A stretch of 64,000 nt of DNA from Candidatus Hadarchaeales archaeon (lineage in GTDB: Archaea > Hadarchaeota > Hadarchaeia > Hadarchaeales > WYZ-LMO6), in contig JAVYML010000001.1 in assembly GCA_038736355.1 (NCBI GenBank), positions 368,908 through 432,907 of the forward strand. The letters run 5' to 3'. Position 1 is the first letter of the stretch; each line of letters begins with the position of its first letter. Shown here one piece after another: positions 35,502 to 44,178 of this stretch. The notes beneath the pieces were generated by a model. That model had not been told where the DNA came from. It did no database searches and saw only the letters and a list, made by a program, of their open reading frames with translations. A program made the position numbers and the translations under genes.

Positions 35502-36892
35502 AGGGTGAAAGCAAGGGTCTGGAGTATCTTTCGATAAAGGAGGTATCCGGTCCTCTCCTGGTGGTGGAGGGAGTGAGGGGGGTGGCCTATGGGGAGGTGG
35601 TGGAGATCATTACCCCCACCGGGGAAAGGAGGAGGGGACAGGTTTTGGATGCCAGGGAGAACCTCGCGGTGGTGCAGGTTTATGAGGGGACGGGAGGAAT
35701 AGACACCTCCAAGACGAAGGTGAGGTTCACGGGAGAAACCGTCAAGTTTGGAGTGGGAATGGATCTGGTTGGAAGGATCTTCAACGGAAGGGGGGAACCC
35801 ATAGATGGAGGACCCAAGCCCATTCCCGAAGATGAATGGGATGTCCACGGGGCCCCCCTCAATCCAGCCGCGAGGGAATACCCATCCGAATTCATCCAGA
35901 CGGGGATTTCGGCCATAGATGGGATGAACACCCTCGTGAGGGGACAGAAGCTTCCCATCTTTTCGGGCTCCGGTCTCCCCCACAACGAACTGGCTGCCCA
36001 AGTGGCGAGGCAGGCAAAGGTGCTGGGGGAGGAAGAGAAGTTCGCGGTGGTCTTCTGCGGCATGGGCATCACCCATGAAGATGCCTCCTTCTTCATCAGG
36101 GACTTCGAGAGGACGGGCGCCCTCGAGAGGGCCGTGGTCTTCCTGAACCTGGCCAACGACCCCGCCATAGAACGCATCCTCACCCCCAGACTCGGTCTCA
36201 CCACGGCAGAATACCTGGCCTTTGTGCAGGGGATGCACGTCCTGGTAATCCTGCTGGACATGACCAACTACGCGGAAGCCCTGAGGGAGCTCTCCGCTGC
36301 GAGGAGCGAGGTCCCGGGCAGGAGGGGCTATCCCGGCTACATGTACACGGACCTTGCCACCATCTACGAGAGGGCTGGGAGGGTGAAGGGAAAGAGCGGT
36401 TCCGTGACCCAAATGCCCATCCTCACGATGCCCGGAGACGACATCACCCATCCCGTCCCCGATCTCTCGGGCTACATCACGGAAGGACAGCTCGTGATGG
36501 AGAGGGAACTCCATCGAAAGGGGATCTATCCACCCATCAACGTCCTTCCCTCCCTTTCCAGGCTCATGAAGGATGGAATAGGGAAGGGAAAAACGAGGGA
36601 AGACCACTCGGATGTTTCCAACCAGCTCTATGCTGCCTATGCCGAAGGCAGGGACTTGAGGGCCCTCGTGGCGGTGGTGGGGGAGGAAGCCCTCACGGAG
36701 AGGGACAAGAAGTACTTGGAGTTCGCCGATGCCTTCGAACGCAGGTTCGTGAACCAAGGGAGGGACGAGGACCGATCCATAGAGAAGACGCTGGACCTGG
36801 GTTGGGAGCTGCTCAGCATGCTTCCCGAGGATGAGCTCACGAGGGTGGATCCCAAGTTCATCTCCAAGTACTTGCACAGGAAGGCTGCATAG
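35498..36892 (+). CDS. atpB: A-type ATP synthase subunit B (regulatory)
   Basis: Non-catalytic nucleotide-binding subunit of the A1 head, 464 residues: [59 protein letters not shown] region from about 130, and [12 protein letters not shown] near the C-terminus. It lacks a true P-loop (GSGLPHN), as the family does. The TTG start overlaps the atpA stop. Its own stop abuts the stop of a convergent minus-strand gene with no intergenic space. Confidence 0.97.
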   Translation: MKGESKGLEYLSIKEVSGPLLVVEGVRGVAYGEVVEIITPTGERRRGQVLDARENLAVVQVYEGTGGIDTSKTKVRFTGETVKFGVGMDLVGRIFNGRGEPIDGGPKPIPEDEWDVHGAPLNPAAREYPSEFIQTGISAIDGMNTLVRGQKLPIFSGSGLPHNELAAQVARQAKVLGEEEKFAVVFCGMGITHEDASFFIRDFERTGALERAVVFLNLANDPAIERILTPRLGLTTAEYLAFVQGMHVLVILLDMTNYAEALRELSAARSEVPGRRGYPGYMYTDLATIYERAGRVKGKSGSVTQMPILTMPGDDITHPVPDLSGYITEGQLVMERELHRKGIYPPINVLPSLSRLMKDGIGKGKTREDHSDVSNQLYAAYAEGRDLRALVAVVGEEALTERDKKYLEFADAFERRFVNQGRDEDRSIEKTLDLGWELLSMLPEDELTRVDPKFISKYLHRKAA

Positions 36893-37168
36893 TCAAAGGA
36901 GGGGTAGGAGGGAAAGGAGGGAAAGCAGTCCGAGCGTGAGGATGAAAAGGAAGAAGAGTCTTTCGAAACCGAACTTCCTGAGGATCCTGCGCGCCATCAG
37001 GTAGACGGAGAGGAAGGAAGCGAAGTAAAACCAGAGGACACACGGTACCAGGATTCTCTTCTCCACCCCCGCCAGGAGGAGAAGGAAGGCCAGAAGACCC
37101 GTCATCACCGTGACGAAGGAGAAGGGATAGAAGAGGAGGAGAAAGACCGACCATTTCCTTTCGCTCAT
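36893..37168 (-). CDS. small membrane protein in atp operon
   Basis: 91 residues with three predicted membrane helices (FLLLFYPFSFVTVMTGLLAF, VLWFYFASFLSVYLMAR, LFFLFILTLGLLSLLSLL). Family not recognised. It overlaps the DUF61 gene by four bases and is the last gene of the atpH-to-D operon; by position it could help assemble the membrane part of the synthase, but this is only a guess from location. Confidence 0.65.
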   Translation of the reverse strand: MSERKWSVFLLLFYPFSFVTVMTGLLAFLLLLAGVEKRILVPCVLWFYFASFLSVYLMARRILRKFGFERLFFLFILTLGLLSLLSLLPLL

Positions 37169-37554
37169 GGAAGGAAGAGGTAATGGGTGGTGGTGGGAAG
37201 CTTTCTCCTCACTTCCAAGAGCTCAGGACGATAGATGACCAGTTCCCCACCCCCCACCTCCTTCCCCAGCAGCTTCCCTATCGCCCTTGCCCCCAGTTTC
37301 TCCCCTATCCTCACCGCCCCCCTACCCAAGCCCGGATCCAGGACTAGGAGGATGGGGAGTCTCAGGAGTTCCCTCTCCTCCTCCGGAACCAGTTTGGCGA
37401 GGAGCTCCAGCTCCTCCCTTTTGAAAACTAGGAAATCCCCGTTGGTCAGGGGAACACCCGGCCTCTCGCTGGAAAGGGCTTGCCTGAGGGAAATCCTTTC
37501 CTTCGGAAAGGGGGAATTGAGCTTGGCCAGCTCAGCCTTGAGTACTTCCTCCAC
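37165..37554 (-). CDS. DUF61 / UPF0216 archaeal protein
   Basis: 129 residues, matching the archaeal UPF0216 (DUF61) pattern: KLNSPFPKERISLRQALSSE at the start, then a short strand-turn with TNGDFLVFKREELELLAKL, LLRLPILLVLDPGLGRGAVRI, and GGELVIYRPELLEVRRKL. The family is conserved in archaea with no known function. It begins with GTG inside the last codons of atpD, so its expression follows that of the ATP synthase genes. Confidence 0.78.
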   Translation of the reverse strand: MEEVLKAELAKLNSPFPKERISLRQALSSERPGVPLTNGDFLVFKREELELLAKLVPEEERELLRLPILLVLDPGLGRGAVRIGEKLGARAIGKLLGKEVGGGELVIYRPELLEVRRKLPTTTHYLFLP

Positions 37555-38185
37555 CTCCCTCCCTCCTCTCGAGCATGGCCTTAATCCTCTTCAACCTGAA
37601 GAAGTGCTCCCTTTCCATTTCGTCCAGCCTCATCGCTATGAACTTGAGTGCCGCCTCCAGTCTCGGGATGAGGATATACTCCAAGGCGTTGACCCTCCTC
37701 CTCGTCCTCTCCAGTTCCCAAGCCAGGGCCCTAGCGGCTTCCTCGAGTTCTGCCACCTCCACCAAGAGCTTGAGGGCCCTCTCGAAGTCCTCCGAAGCCC
37801 TATCCAGAAGGGAGGGGGAAGGATGGAGGGAATATCCTCTCCCAAAAGCGTTGCGCACCGTTTCACCCATTTCCACCATGGGCACGGGTACCCCCATGAT
37901 GTACCTCAGGGAGGTTTCCAGGCCCACTTCCTTCCTCGCTTCCCTTGCCGCCTGTTCGGTCTCGGCCGTTCCCCAGACCGCCATGCAGGCGGAAAGGGAA
38001 AGATGGGCCCTGGCCAGTTGCTCGAAGGCCTTCTCCCTCGCCTCGTATACCTTTCTCAGAACCTCGAAGAACTCCATCACCAGAGCATCCATTTTTTCCC
38101 TGAGGAGATCGTGGCCTCTCTTGGCTAGGGCTATCCTCCTCCTCAGCTTGAGAAGCTCCATCCTGGTGGGAGAGAGGGCCATCAT
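37532..38185 (-). CDS. atpD: A-type ATP synthase subunit D
   Basis: Central rotor stalk subunit, 217 residues, two long helices forming an antiparallel coiled coil: PTRMELLKLRRRIALAKRGHDLLREK at the N-terminus and EELEEAARALAWELERTRRRVNALEYILIPRL region near 150-180, which is the family signature (given as landmarks). A glycine-rich tail ends the protein. ATG ATG start overlapping the atpF stop. Confidence 0.96.
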   Translation of the reverse strand: MMALSPTRMELLKLRRRIALAKRGHDLLREKMDALVMEFFEVLRKVYEAREKAFEQLARAHLSLSACMAVWGTAETEQAAREARKEVGLETSLRYIMGVPVPMVEMGETVRNAFGRGYSLHPSPSLLDRASEDFERALKLLVEVAELEEAARALAWELERTRRRVNALEYILIPRLEAALKFIAMRLDEMEREHFFRLKRIKAMLERREGGGGSTQG

Positions 38186-38520
38186 TCCTCTTCCCTCCTC
38201 AGCACCACCTCCGCCCCCACCGTTCTCTTGACCATTTCCTCCAGCTCATCCCTTTCGGGACGGTAGCCCCTTCCATCCGGGATCCTGAGCACCATCGGAA
38301 AAGGACCCTTTTCCCTCACCATCCTCTCAAACTCCTCCCCCAGCTCCTCCGCCACCCTGTGGGTGAGGAGGATGAGACCCACCTTCTCCTCCTTAAGCAA
38401 ATCCCTGAGGAGCTTAAGGGTCTCTTCCTTGGAGGAGTGGAGATACACCCTGCTCACCCCAGCCAGGGCGAAGCCCACCACCGTCTCCCTTTCCCCCACC
38501 ACGACCACTTCACGCCTCAA
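38182..38520 (-). CDS. atpF: A-type ATP synthase subunit F
   Basis: Rotor-associated regulatory subunit, 112 residues, with a CheY-like fold: VVVVGERETVVGFALAGVSR at the start, EEKVGLILLTHRVAEELGEE in the middle and FPMVLRIPDGRG. The start is TTG (or a GTG four codons later), inside the end of atpC. Confidence 0.93.
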   Translation of the reverse strand: MRREVVVVGERETVVGFALAGVSRVYLHSSKEETLKLLRDLLKEEKVGLILLTHRVAEELGEEFERMVREKGPFPMVLRIPDGRGYRPERDELEEMVKRTVGAEVVLRREEE

Positions 38521-39628
38521 GTCCAGGCACCCTCACGAGCAGTTCCTTTATGCGTTCGGGTGGCGCCCCCTCCAGTTTGAGCCTGAGCAGGAGATGGAGG
38601 TTCCTCACCTCCACCTCCTTCCTCCTCACGTACGAATAGATGGGGGCAAGCGTGAAGGGTTTGGTGAGGGAGGCCCATCTGCAGAGCCTGAGGTGTTCCT
38701 CCTCCAGCGCCCTTTCCAGCGGGAAGAGGTCCCCCGCCTCCAGCTGGGGGAGGAGGGGGGAGAGGATCCTTCCGTAGGGGGTGTGGGAGAGGAGCTCCAC
38801 ACAGGTCCTGAGGTCCTCGGCGGAGATGAGGGCCTTCAAGAGTTCCTCCCCGAGCTGGTAGGGTGGACGGAGGCGTATTACGAGGGCATCTATCCTTTCC
38901 GGTGGAACCCCTTCCCTCTTCAGTCTGAGGATGAGCCTGAGGTTGAGGGAATCTATCTCGAAACCCACGAGGGGAACCAGAACGGACCTCTGCGCCTTCT
39001 TCCCCACCACCTCCTCCCAAAGGCGCGAATAATAGTGACGGTCGAGGGCGAAGAGGAGGGGGGAGAGACCTTCCCTCCCATATTCCTCCAGGGCGGAGGA
39101 GAGCACCCCGTAATACTCGCTCTCCTTCAGGAATTCCAGCAACTGTTCTAGGGTCTCGGCGGAAGCGAGGAACTCCAATCTTTCTTTGGGGAGGGTGGGA
39201 CAGGGGAGGAGGCGCTTCCTCCTCTCCTCCTTGGATTCCTTCAGATGGAGGGAAGTGAGGATGGCCTTCAGGTTCCAAACCTCCATTCTGGCCAAGATCC
39301 TGCGTACGGTCTCCCTCCTTTCCTCCGGCACCATTCCCAGGAGTTCCGCCAGCCTACCGCTGGAGACCTCGAGGAGGGACCTCTCCAGTTCCATCGGATC
39401 CATGCTCTCGGGGAGGGGATAACCCGCCTCACCCAAGGAGGACCTGAGCTCCTCGAACCTTTGAACTTCCGCCAGCTCCAACAGTCGGGCCTCGGGGAAG
39501 AGTTTGGCCTCCCAAGTACTCACCACCGCATTGCAGTAGAGGTATCCGACCGTCCTCCTGGCGTGTAGGATGACCAGGAGGAAGAAGAAACCCACGAGGA
39601 AGAAAACGAGGAGGGGAACGGCGAGCAT
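38510..39628 (-). CDS. atpC: A-type ATP synthase subunit C
   Basis: Subunit C (V-type d homologue), 372 residues, the funnel that joins the central stalk to the membrane c/K ring. Built of repeated helical units such as EVRNLHLLLRLKLEGAPPERI and IDSLNLRLILRLKREGVPPERIDAL. An N-terminal hydrophobic stretch (AVPLLVFFLVGFFFLLVILH) is unusual: most C subunits are soluble, so this copy may be membrane-tethered or start later. ATGA overlap with atpE. Confidence 0.92.
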   Translation of the reverse strand: MLAVPLLVFFLVGFFFLLVILHARRTVGYLYCNAVVSTWEAKLFPEARLLELAEVQRFEELRSSLGEAGYPLPESMDPMELERSLLEVSSGRLAELLGMVPEERRETVRRILARMEVWNLKAILTSLHLKESKEERRKRLLPCPTLPKERLEFLASAETLEQLLEFLKESEYYGVLSSALEEYGREGLSPLLFALDRHYYSRLWEEVVGKKAQRSVLVPLVGFEIDSLNLRLILRLKREGVPPERIDALVIRLRPPYQLGEELLKALISAEDLRTCVELLSHTPYGRILSPLLPQLEAGDLFPLERALEEEHLRLCRWASLTKPFTLAPIYSYVRRKEVEVRNLHLLLRLKLEGAPPERIKELLVRVPGLEA

Positions 39629-40239
39629 CAGGATCCTTCGAAGAGAAGCTTGGCAACCCTCACGCGGAGGGTTTCCCTCTCCCTCCTCATCCTGTTTTCT
39701 AGGGTCTCGTCGAGCTCTATCCTTCCATCCTTGGACCTCAGCCTTATCCCGCCGAGGGTTTCCAGTGGTCCACCGAAGGAAAGCCTTACCCCTTCCAGCC
39801 TCCTCACCAGCTCCTCCTCCCTTTCCTTCAGCCTCCGTAGATCCCTCTCGTTGGCTTCCACCACCACTTCCGTCGAACCCAATCCCTTACATGCCCTCAC
39901 GGTGAGCTCCACCAAGTCCCTTTCGTATTCCTTGGAAGAAACGTACTTCCTCAGCCTCTCCTCCGCCTTCCTGAAGACCTCCTCTATCAACTCTTCCTTC
40001 TTCTTCAGTATTTCCTTCCTCCCCTCCACCCTTCCCTTCGCCACCCTCTCCTCGTACTGCTGTCTGGCCTTCTCCCTCATCCTCCCCAGTTCTTCCTCCC
40101 CTTCCCTCCTTCCCTCCCCTTCAGCCATCTCCAGCAGGGAGGAGGCTTCCTTCCTAGCCCTTTCCAGAATCTCCTCGGCCCTCTTTCTGGCCTCACCCAA
40201 GATATCCTGGGCTATCAGCTGGGCCCCCCTCTCCGCCAT
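39628..40239 (-). CDS. atpE: A-type ATP synthase subunit E
   Basis: Peripheral stalk subunit, 203 residues: a long N-terminal helix rich in Ala, Glu, Arg and Lys (AQDILGEARKRAEEILERAR) that pairs with subunit H, and a C-terminal globular part ending in DGRIELDETLENRMRRERE. Eleven bases separate it from atpK. Confidence 0.94.
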   Translation of the reverse strand: MAERGAQLIAQDILGEARKRAEEILERARKEASSLLEMAEGEGRREGEEELGRMREKARQQYEERVAKGRVEGRKEILKKKEELIEEVFRKAEERLRKYVSSKEYERDLVELTVRACKGLGSTEVVVEANERDLRRLKEREEELVRRLEGVRLSFGGPLETLGGIRLRSKDGRIELDETLENRMRRERETLRVRVAKLLFEGS

Positions 40240-40251
40240 TTCCTCCCTCCT

Positions 40252-40722
40252 TCACAAGGCCCCTATGAAGGTCAGGAGAAGGATGGTGGCGAGGAGTCCC
40301 AGGATGGCGTAAATCTCCACCATCACCGTGTACATCATGCCAGCCGCGAAAACCTCAGGTCTCTTGGCGAAGGAAGTGGCACTGGCCGAAGCCACCATTC
40401 CCTGCGGGTAAGAGGTGAAGCCCTGGAGGATGGAGGGTATGGCCGCACAGAGAACCGCCAATCCCGCTACTTCCGGTTTAACCGCTGCCCCCTTCGAAAG
40501 CCCAGTGCCCAAGATGATGAGGAAACCGGCCACGAAGCCATAGAAACCCTGCGTCCCAGGCATCACCTCGTACACGAAGACCCTGTATGCCTTTTTGGGA
40601 TCCTCCCCCGCAATGGCTGCACAGGTAACACCGGTCATGCCCACTCCGAGTCCTGCCATTACTCCGGGTACGGCAATGGCGAGGGAAGCCGCTAGAACCA
40701 CCCAAACGCCTTCTGCTACCAT
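40252..40722 (-). CDS. atpK: A-type ATP synthase subunit K, duplicated hairpin
   Basis: Rotor-ring proteolipid of 156 residues: two fused hairpins, four membrane helices, like NtpK of Enterococcus. Helix 2 carries PGTQGFYGF (T57, Q58) and no acidic residue; helix 4 carries the ion-binding carboxylate E136 in MVEIYAILG; Q100 and Q107 lie in helix 3. T, Q, Q and E are the side chains that bind sodium in NtpK, so a Na+-driven ring is possible. One carboxylate per four helices lowers the ion-to-ATP ratio. The sodium idea is inference. Confidence 0.95.
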   Translation of the reverse strand: MVAEGVWVVLAASLAIAVPGVMAGLGVGMTGVTCAAIAGEDPKKAYRVFVYEVMPGTQGFYGFVAGFLIILGTGLSKGAAVKPEVAGLAVLCAAIPSILQGFTSYPQGMVASASATSFAKRPEVFAAGMMYTVMVEIYAILGLLATILLLTFIGAL

Positions 40723-40723
40723 T

Positions 40724-42745
40724 TTATCTCCTCTTTACTCGTGTGAACATCCTTTTAACCTTGAAGGGTGAGAACTTTTCCCCTCCTCCCTCGTAGAACT
40801 TCGAAAAGAACTCCACGTAGTGGAGACGCATGGTATGGATGAAGGCCCCAAGGCTCTGTACGAAGAGGTTGAAACAGTGTCCCAAGAAAAAGACCAAGAC
40901 CAACACGGCGAGGAAGAGGATGACCAGAACGGGGGAAATTCCCTGCAAGGGGGGAGCTATGCTCTCGTAGATCCAGCCCAAGATGTAGTTGATGGCGAAG
41001 GCTATGATGCTCGAGGAAATGCAGAGGGCGGTAAGCCTGGTGTAGGAGGCGGCATCCGCCACCAAACCCGTAATGCCGTAGGCGAAGTTGACGGAACTAC
41101 CCACTCCGGAGAGAAGGGAGCCGGCGGTGAGGGCCGAACCCAGCATACCCAGGAAGAGTCCCAGGTAGAAGAGGAGTCTGAAGAGCGGGACGGGGGAGGG
41201 AGCGGGGGAAAGGGGGCTGAAGGCCTCCACCAGGCTCAGCTTGGGAAAGCTGAAGGAAAGACCGAATTCCCTGAGACCCACGCCCAGGGAGCAAAGGGCC
41301 AAACCGAAGAAACCGAGCACCAAGAAGAGCTGGGGGAGATGCACTAGGAAGAGTCTGGTCCATTCCTTCCTGAACGCATCCTTCAAACAGGCTCCCCCCA
41401 CCACTCCCCACACGATCTGAAGGATGCCCAGGAAGACCGCGAGCTTGAGGATGGGGATGGGATTCTTCAGGGGATCCACCCAAAGGGGAGGGGCCCTGCC
41501 AAAGAGCCCACCGAACCATCCTCCCAGTAAGCACCCAACGGGAACGGTGAGAAGGGAACCGGCGAGCACGATCTTCCTGAGCCTGGGAGGGAAGATCTTC
41601 GCCACCCAAAGGCCCGAGCCCATGACCAAAGCGAGGAGGAGGCCATAGGCTGCATCGGAAAGGCAGATGGCGAAGAAGAGGGGAAAGGTCAGGGCGAGAT
41701 AGGGGGTGGGATCCACCTCATCGTAGCGGGGAAGGCCATAGGTCTCGGTAAGGAGTTCGAAGTTCCTGAGGCCCGGAGGATTCTCCAGTTTCACGGGTGC
41801 CTCTCCCTCGGGTTCGTAAGTACGGAAGATCATCCTGCCGGAGGTGAGGGAACGAAGGAGGCCCTCCAAGCCCTCCTCCCTTGCGGGTACCCATCCTTCC
41901 AGAAGAACCGTGCTTTCGGTGTATCCCAAGAGGGAGGAGGCCCTGAGCCTCTCCACGTGGATCTCCAACAATTCCATCAGGGAACTCACCTCCCCGGCCC
42001 ATTTCTTGGCCAGCTCCCTCCTCTTCCCCTCCAGCTCCTCCCTCTTCCCCTCCAGCCTTCCCAGTTCTTCCTCGATCTTTTTGAGAGCCTCCACCGGAGT
42101 CTCTTCCAGCGGAGGAAGCTCGAGGAGCTCCAACTCGAACCTGTAGATCAGGGGAGAAAGTTTCTGTTTCTCTCCTGTCCTACAAACCACCACCACCGTC
42201 CTCTTTTCCCCCTTCCCGACACTCCTCACGATGGCCCTCCCCTCCAGTGCCCCCTCCACCTCCCTGGAAAAGTTCACCACCTTCTCCGCCGCCATCCTTC
42301 CCACCAAAACGTGGATTTCCTGGGTGGAACGGAGGAGGTTCATCGGAACCTCCAGCTCCCTTATCCCCTCCAAGAGTTCCCTCCTCTTCAGGAGTTCTTC
42401 CCTCTCCCTCTCCAGTTCTTGCCAGGCGGACTTGAGGGGTCCCCACTTGTCCTCCAGCTTTGAGAGGAGTTTTTCCGCCCTCTTCGCCGTTTGTTCCCCC
42501 GAGAGGGGTTTCACCTCGACCGGTCTGGAGGGGGGTCCCAGTGCCTCGTGTATCTCCCTCAACCTCACTAGGAGGGAAGAAAGTCTTTGCAGCTCCTCAC
42601 CCGGAAACCTCCTACCCACCGCTGGCTCCGTCACTTCCTTGAGTTGAACCACACCCCTTTCATGCAGGGCTTCCAACACCCTTTCCCTGAAACGCTGGGG
42701 GAAGAGGACCCTGAACCTCCTCATCCTACAGGGTCTGAGCATCAT
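40724..42745 (-). CDS. atpI: A-type ATP synthase subunit I (a)
   Basis: Large stator subunit, 673 residues. The cytosolic N-terminal half (to about 330) is a coiled-coil arm; the C-terminal half has about eight membrane helices with the conserved LTFPLFFAICLSDAAYGLLLAL, VWGVVGG and SYTRLTALCISSSIIAFAIN segments (the R of SYTR being the channel arginine), and FVQSLGAFIHTMRLHYVEFFSKFYEGGG near the end. It forms the ion half-channels against the K ring. Its start overlaps the atpH stop. Confidence 0.96.
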   Translation of the reverse strand: MMLRPCRMRRFRVLFPQRFRERVLEALHERGVVQLKEVTEPAVGRRFPGEELQRLSSLLVRLREIHEALGPPSRPVEVKPLSGEQTAKRAEKLLSKLEDKWGPLKSAWQELEREREELLKRRELLEGIRELEVPMNLLRSTQEIHVLVGRMAAEKVVNFSREVEGALEGRAIVRSVGKGEKRTVVVVCRTGEKQKLSPLIYRFELELLELPPLEETPVEALKKIEEELGRLEGKREELEGKRRELAKKWAGEVSSLMELLEIHVERLRASSLLGYTESTVLLEGWVPAREEGLEGLLRSLTSGRMIFRTYEPEGEAPVKLENPPGLRNFELLTETYGLPRYDEVDPTPYLALTFPLFFAICLSDAAYGLLLALVMGSGLWVAKIFPPRLRKIVLAGSLLTVPVGCLLGGWFGGLFGRAPPLWVDPLKNPIPILKLAVFLGILQIVWGVVGGACLKDAFRKEWTRLFLVHLPQLFLVLGFFGLALCSLGVGLREFGLSFSFPKLSLVEAFSPLSPAPSPVPLFRLLFYLGLFLGMLGSALTAGSLLSGVGSSVNFAYGITGLVADAASYTRLTALCISSSIIAFAINYILGWIYESIAPPLQGISPVLVILFLAVLVLVFFLGHCFNLFVQSLGAFIHTMRLHYVEFFSKFYEGGGEKFSPFKVKRMFTRVKRR

Positions 42746-43050
42746 CCCACCAGGGCCTTCAGGAGTTCCTTCACCGCCTCCTCCATCCTTTCCCTGGCCC
42801 TTTTCTCTATCCTCTGCTTCTCCTTCTCCGTCTCTTCCCTCAGTTTCTCCAGTTCCCTTTCCGCCTTCTCCTCGAACTTCCTCCTCAGTTCCTCCCCCTT
42901 CCTCCTCATCTCCTCCCTTATCTCCTCCCTCCTCCTCGCGGCCTTTTCCCTCGCCTCCTCCAAAAGCCTGGCGGCCTCCCTCTCCGCCCCTTCCACGATT
43001 TCCCTGGCCTTCTTCTCTGCTTCGAAAACTAGGCGTAGGTCCTCCTCCAA
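42742..43050 (-). CDS. atpH: A-type ATP synthase subunit H
   Basis: Peripheral-stalk subunit, 102 residues, almost wholly a charged right-handed coiled coil (EAEKKAREIVEGAEREAARL, and so on) pairing with subunit E. First gene of the minus-strand operon H-I-K-E-C-F-D. Start TTG; GTTAAAAAG about 36 bases upstream (43082-43090, read on the other strand) may be its TATA box. Confidence 0.85.
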   Translation of the reverse strand: MEEDLRLVFEAEKKAREIVEGAEREAARLLEEAREKAARRREEIREEMRRKGEELRRKFEEKAERELEKLREETEKEKQRIEKRARERMEEAVKELLKALVG

Positions 43051-43139
43051 CCCATCAACCTGCTAAGATAGAGAAGGAAGTGTTAAAAAGATTACAAAGG
43101 AAAGGGGCTGAAGCAGCGAACCAAGCTTTGTCCCCTGGA

Positions 43140-43400
43140 TCACTCGAGATGGGTATCGAAGGCTGTGAGGGTGATGGTCTTCATGACGTTGGGGAGCTTC
43201 CTTATCGCGAGCACGGCCTTGTCTATTTCCTCATAACTGCCCTCCAGAACACAAACCACATCGTACTCCCCGTGCACGAAATCGGAGAGCTTCACGTTTG
43301 GAACCCTCTCTATTTCCGAAACCACCGAAGCTTCGTATCCAGGCCTGACCGTGACCAATACGTAAGCCCTCTTCTTGAAGGCCGCCAACCCTCCAGCCAT
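43140..43400 (-). CDS. stand-alone Lrp/AsnC ligand-binding domain protein
   Basis: Small RAM (regulation of amino-acid metabolism) domain without a DNA-binding part, 86 residues: KKRAYVLVTVRPGYEASVVSEI, SDFVHGEYDVVCVLEG, and IRKLPNVMKTITLTAF. Such proteins form rings that bind amino acids and may modify Lrp-type regulators. I use the ATG at 43400; TTTTAAAG lies about 25 bases upstream, so the message may be leaderless. A start 12 codons earlier is also in frame. It is divergent from adk. Confidence 0.82.
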   Translation of the reverse strand: MAGGLAAFKKRAYVLVTVRPGYEASVVSEIERVPNVKLSDFVHGEYDVVCVLEGSYEEIDKAVLAIRKLPNVMKTITLTAFDTHLE

Positions 43401-43539
43401 CGTTATAGAATGGGCTTTCACCTTTAAAATCATTTGGGGCGCTCCGCACTCAACATCCTCATCACCCTTCAGCTCAGCCTCTTCATCGCGCCCCAACCCC
43501 ATCGGAAAAGTAATTAAAAAGCTTGATTCAGGGGTAAAG

Positions 43540-44178
43540 ATGAGGCTCATCATCTTTGGTCCTCCGGGCGCAGGAAAGGGAACGTACGGAAAGAAAATCT
43601 CTGAAAGGTATGGCATTCCCCACATAGCCTCTGGGGACCTGATAAGGGAGGAGATAGGAAAGGGAACTCCCCTGGGAAGGAAGTTCAAGGAATATGTGGA
43701 AAAGGGATTGCTGGGACCGGACGAGGATGTCATAGAACTCGTAAAGGAAAGACTTTCCCTTCCGGACTGTTCCAAGGGATTCATCCTGGACGGTTTTCCC
43801 CGGACGCTCCGCCAGGCGGAGACCCTCGAACTCCTCTGTCCCCCCGACCTCGTACTCAACCTCGACGTGGGGGAGGAAATCCTCGTGAAGAGGCTCTCTT
43901 CCCGCAGGATTTGCAGCAAATGTGGGGCCATCTACAACCTCGTCTCCCTTCCCCCCAAGGAGCCCGGGAAGTGTGATAGGTGTGGGGGGGAACTCTATCA
44001 ACGGGAGGACGACAAACCCGAAGTCATCAGGAAAAGACTGGAGGAATACCAGAAATTGACCAAACCCCTCTTGGACTTCTACGCACGTAAGGGCATTCTG
44101 AAAACCATCACCCTGCATGAGGAAGTAGGGGTGGAGGAAGGTGTGGCAAGGGTGATGAAGGTTTTGGAAGGGAGATGA
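43540..44178 (+). CDS. adk: adenylate kinase
   Basis: Converts AMP + ATP to 2 ADP; 212 residues, long-lid type. P-loop GPPGAGKGT (7-15), SGDLIREEI, DGFPRTLRQAE and the zinc lid with CSKCGAIYN and CDRCGGELYQRDD-like spacing. This bacterial/euryarchaeal adkA type often sits between secY and DUF106 in the spc operon, but here it is 28 kb away. ATTAAAAAG at 43513-43521 fits a leaderless start at 43540; a longer upstream frame is not used. Confidence 0.95.
   Translation: MRLIIFGPPGAGKGTYGKKISERYGIPHIASGDLIREEIGKGTPLGRKFKEYVEKGLLGPDEDVIELVKERLSLPDCSKGFILDGFPRTLRQAETLELLCPPDLVLNLDVGEEILVKRLSSRRICSKCGAIYNLVSLPPKEPGKCDRCGGELYQREDDKPEVIRKRLEEYQKLTKPLLDFYARKGILKTITLHEEVGVEEGVARVMKVLEGR

Noticed and set aside
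35318-36877. Long minus-strand frame antisense to atpB
   Set aside because: Same reason; no domain signature and the sense gene is certain.
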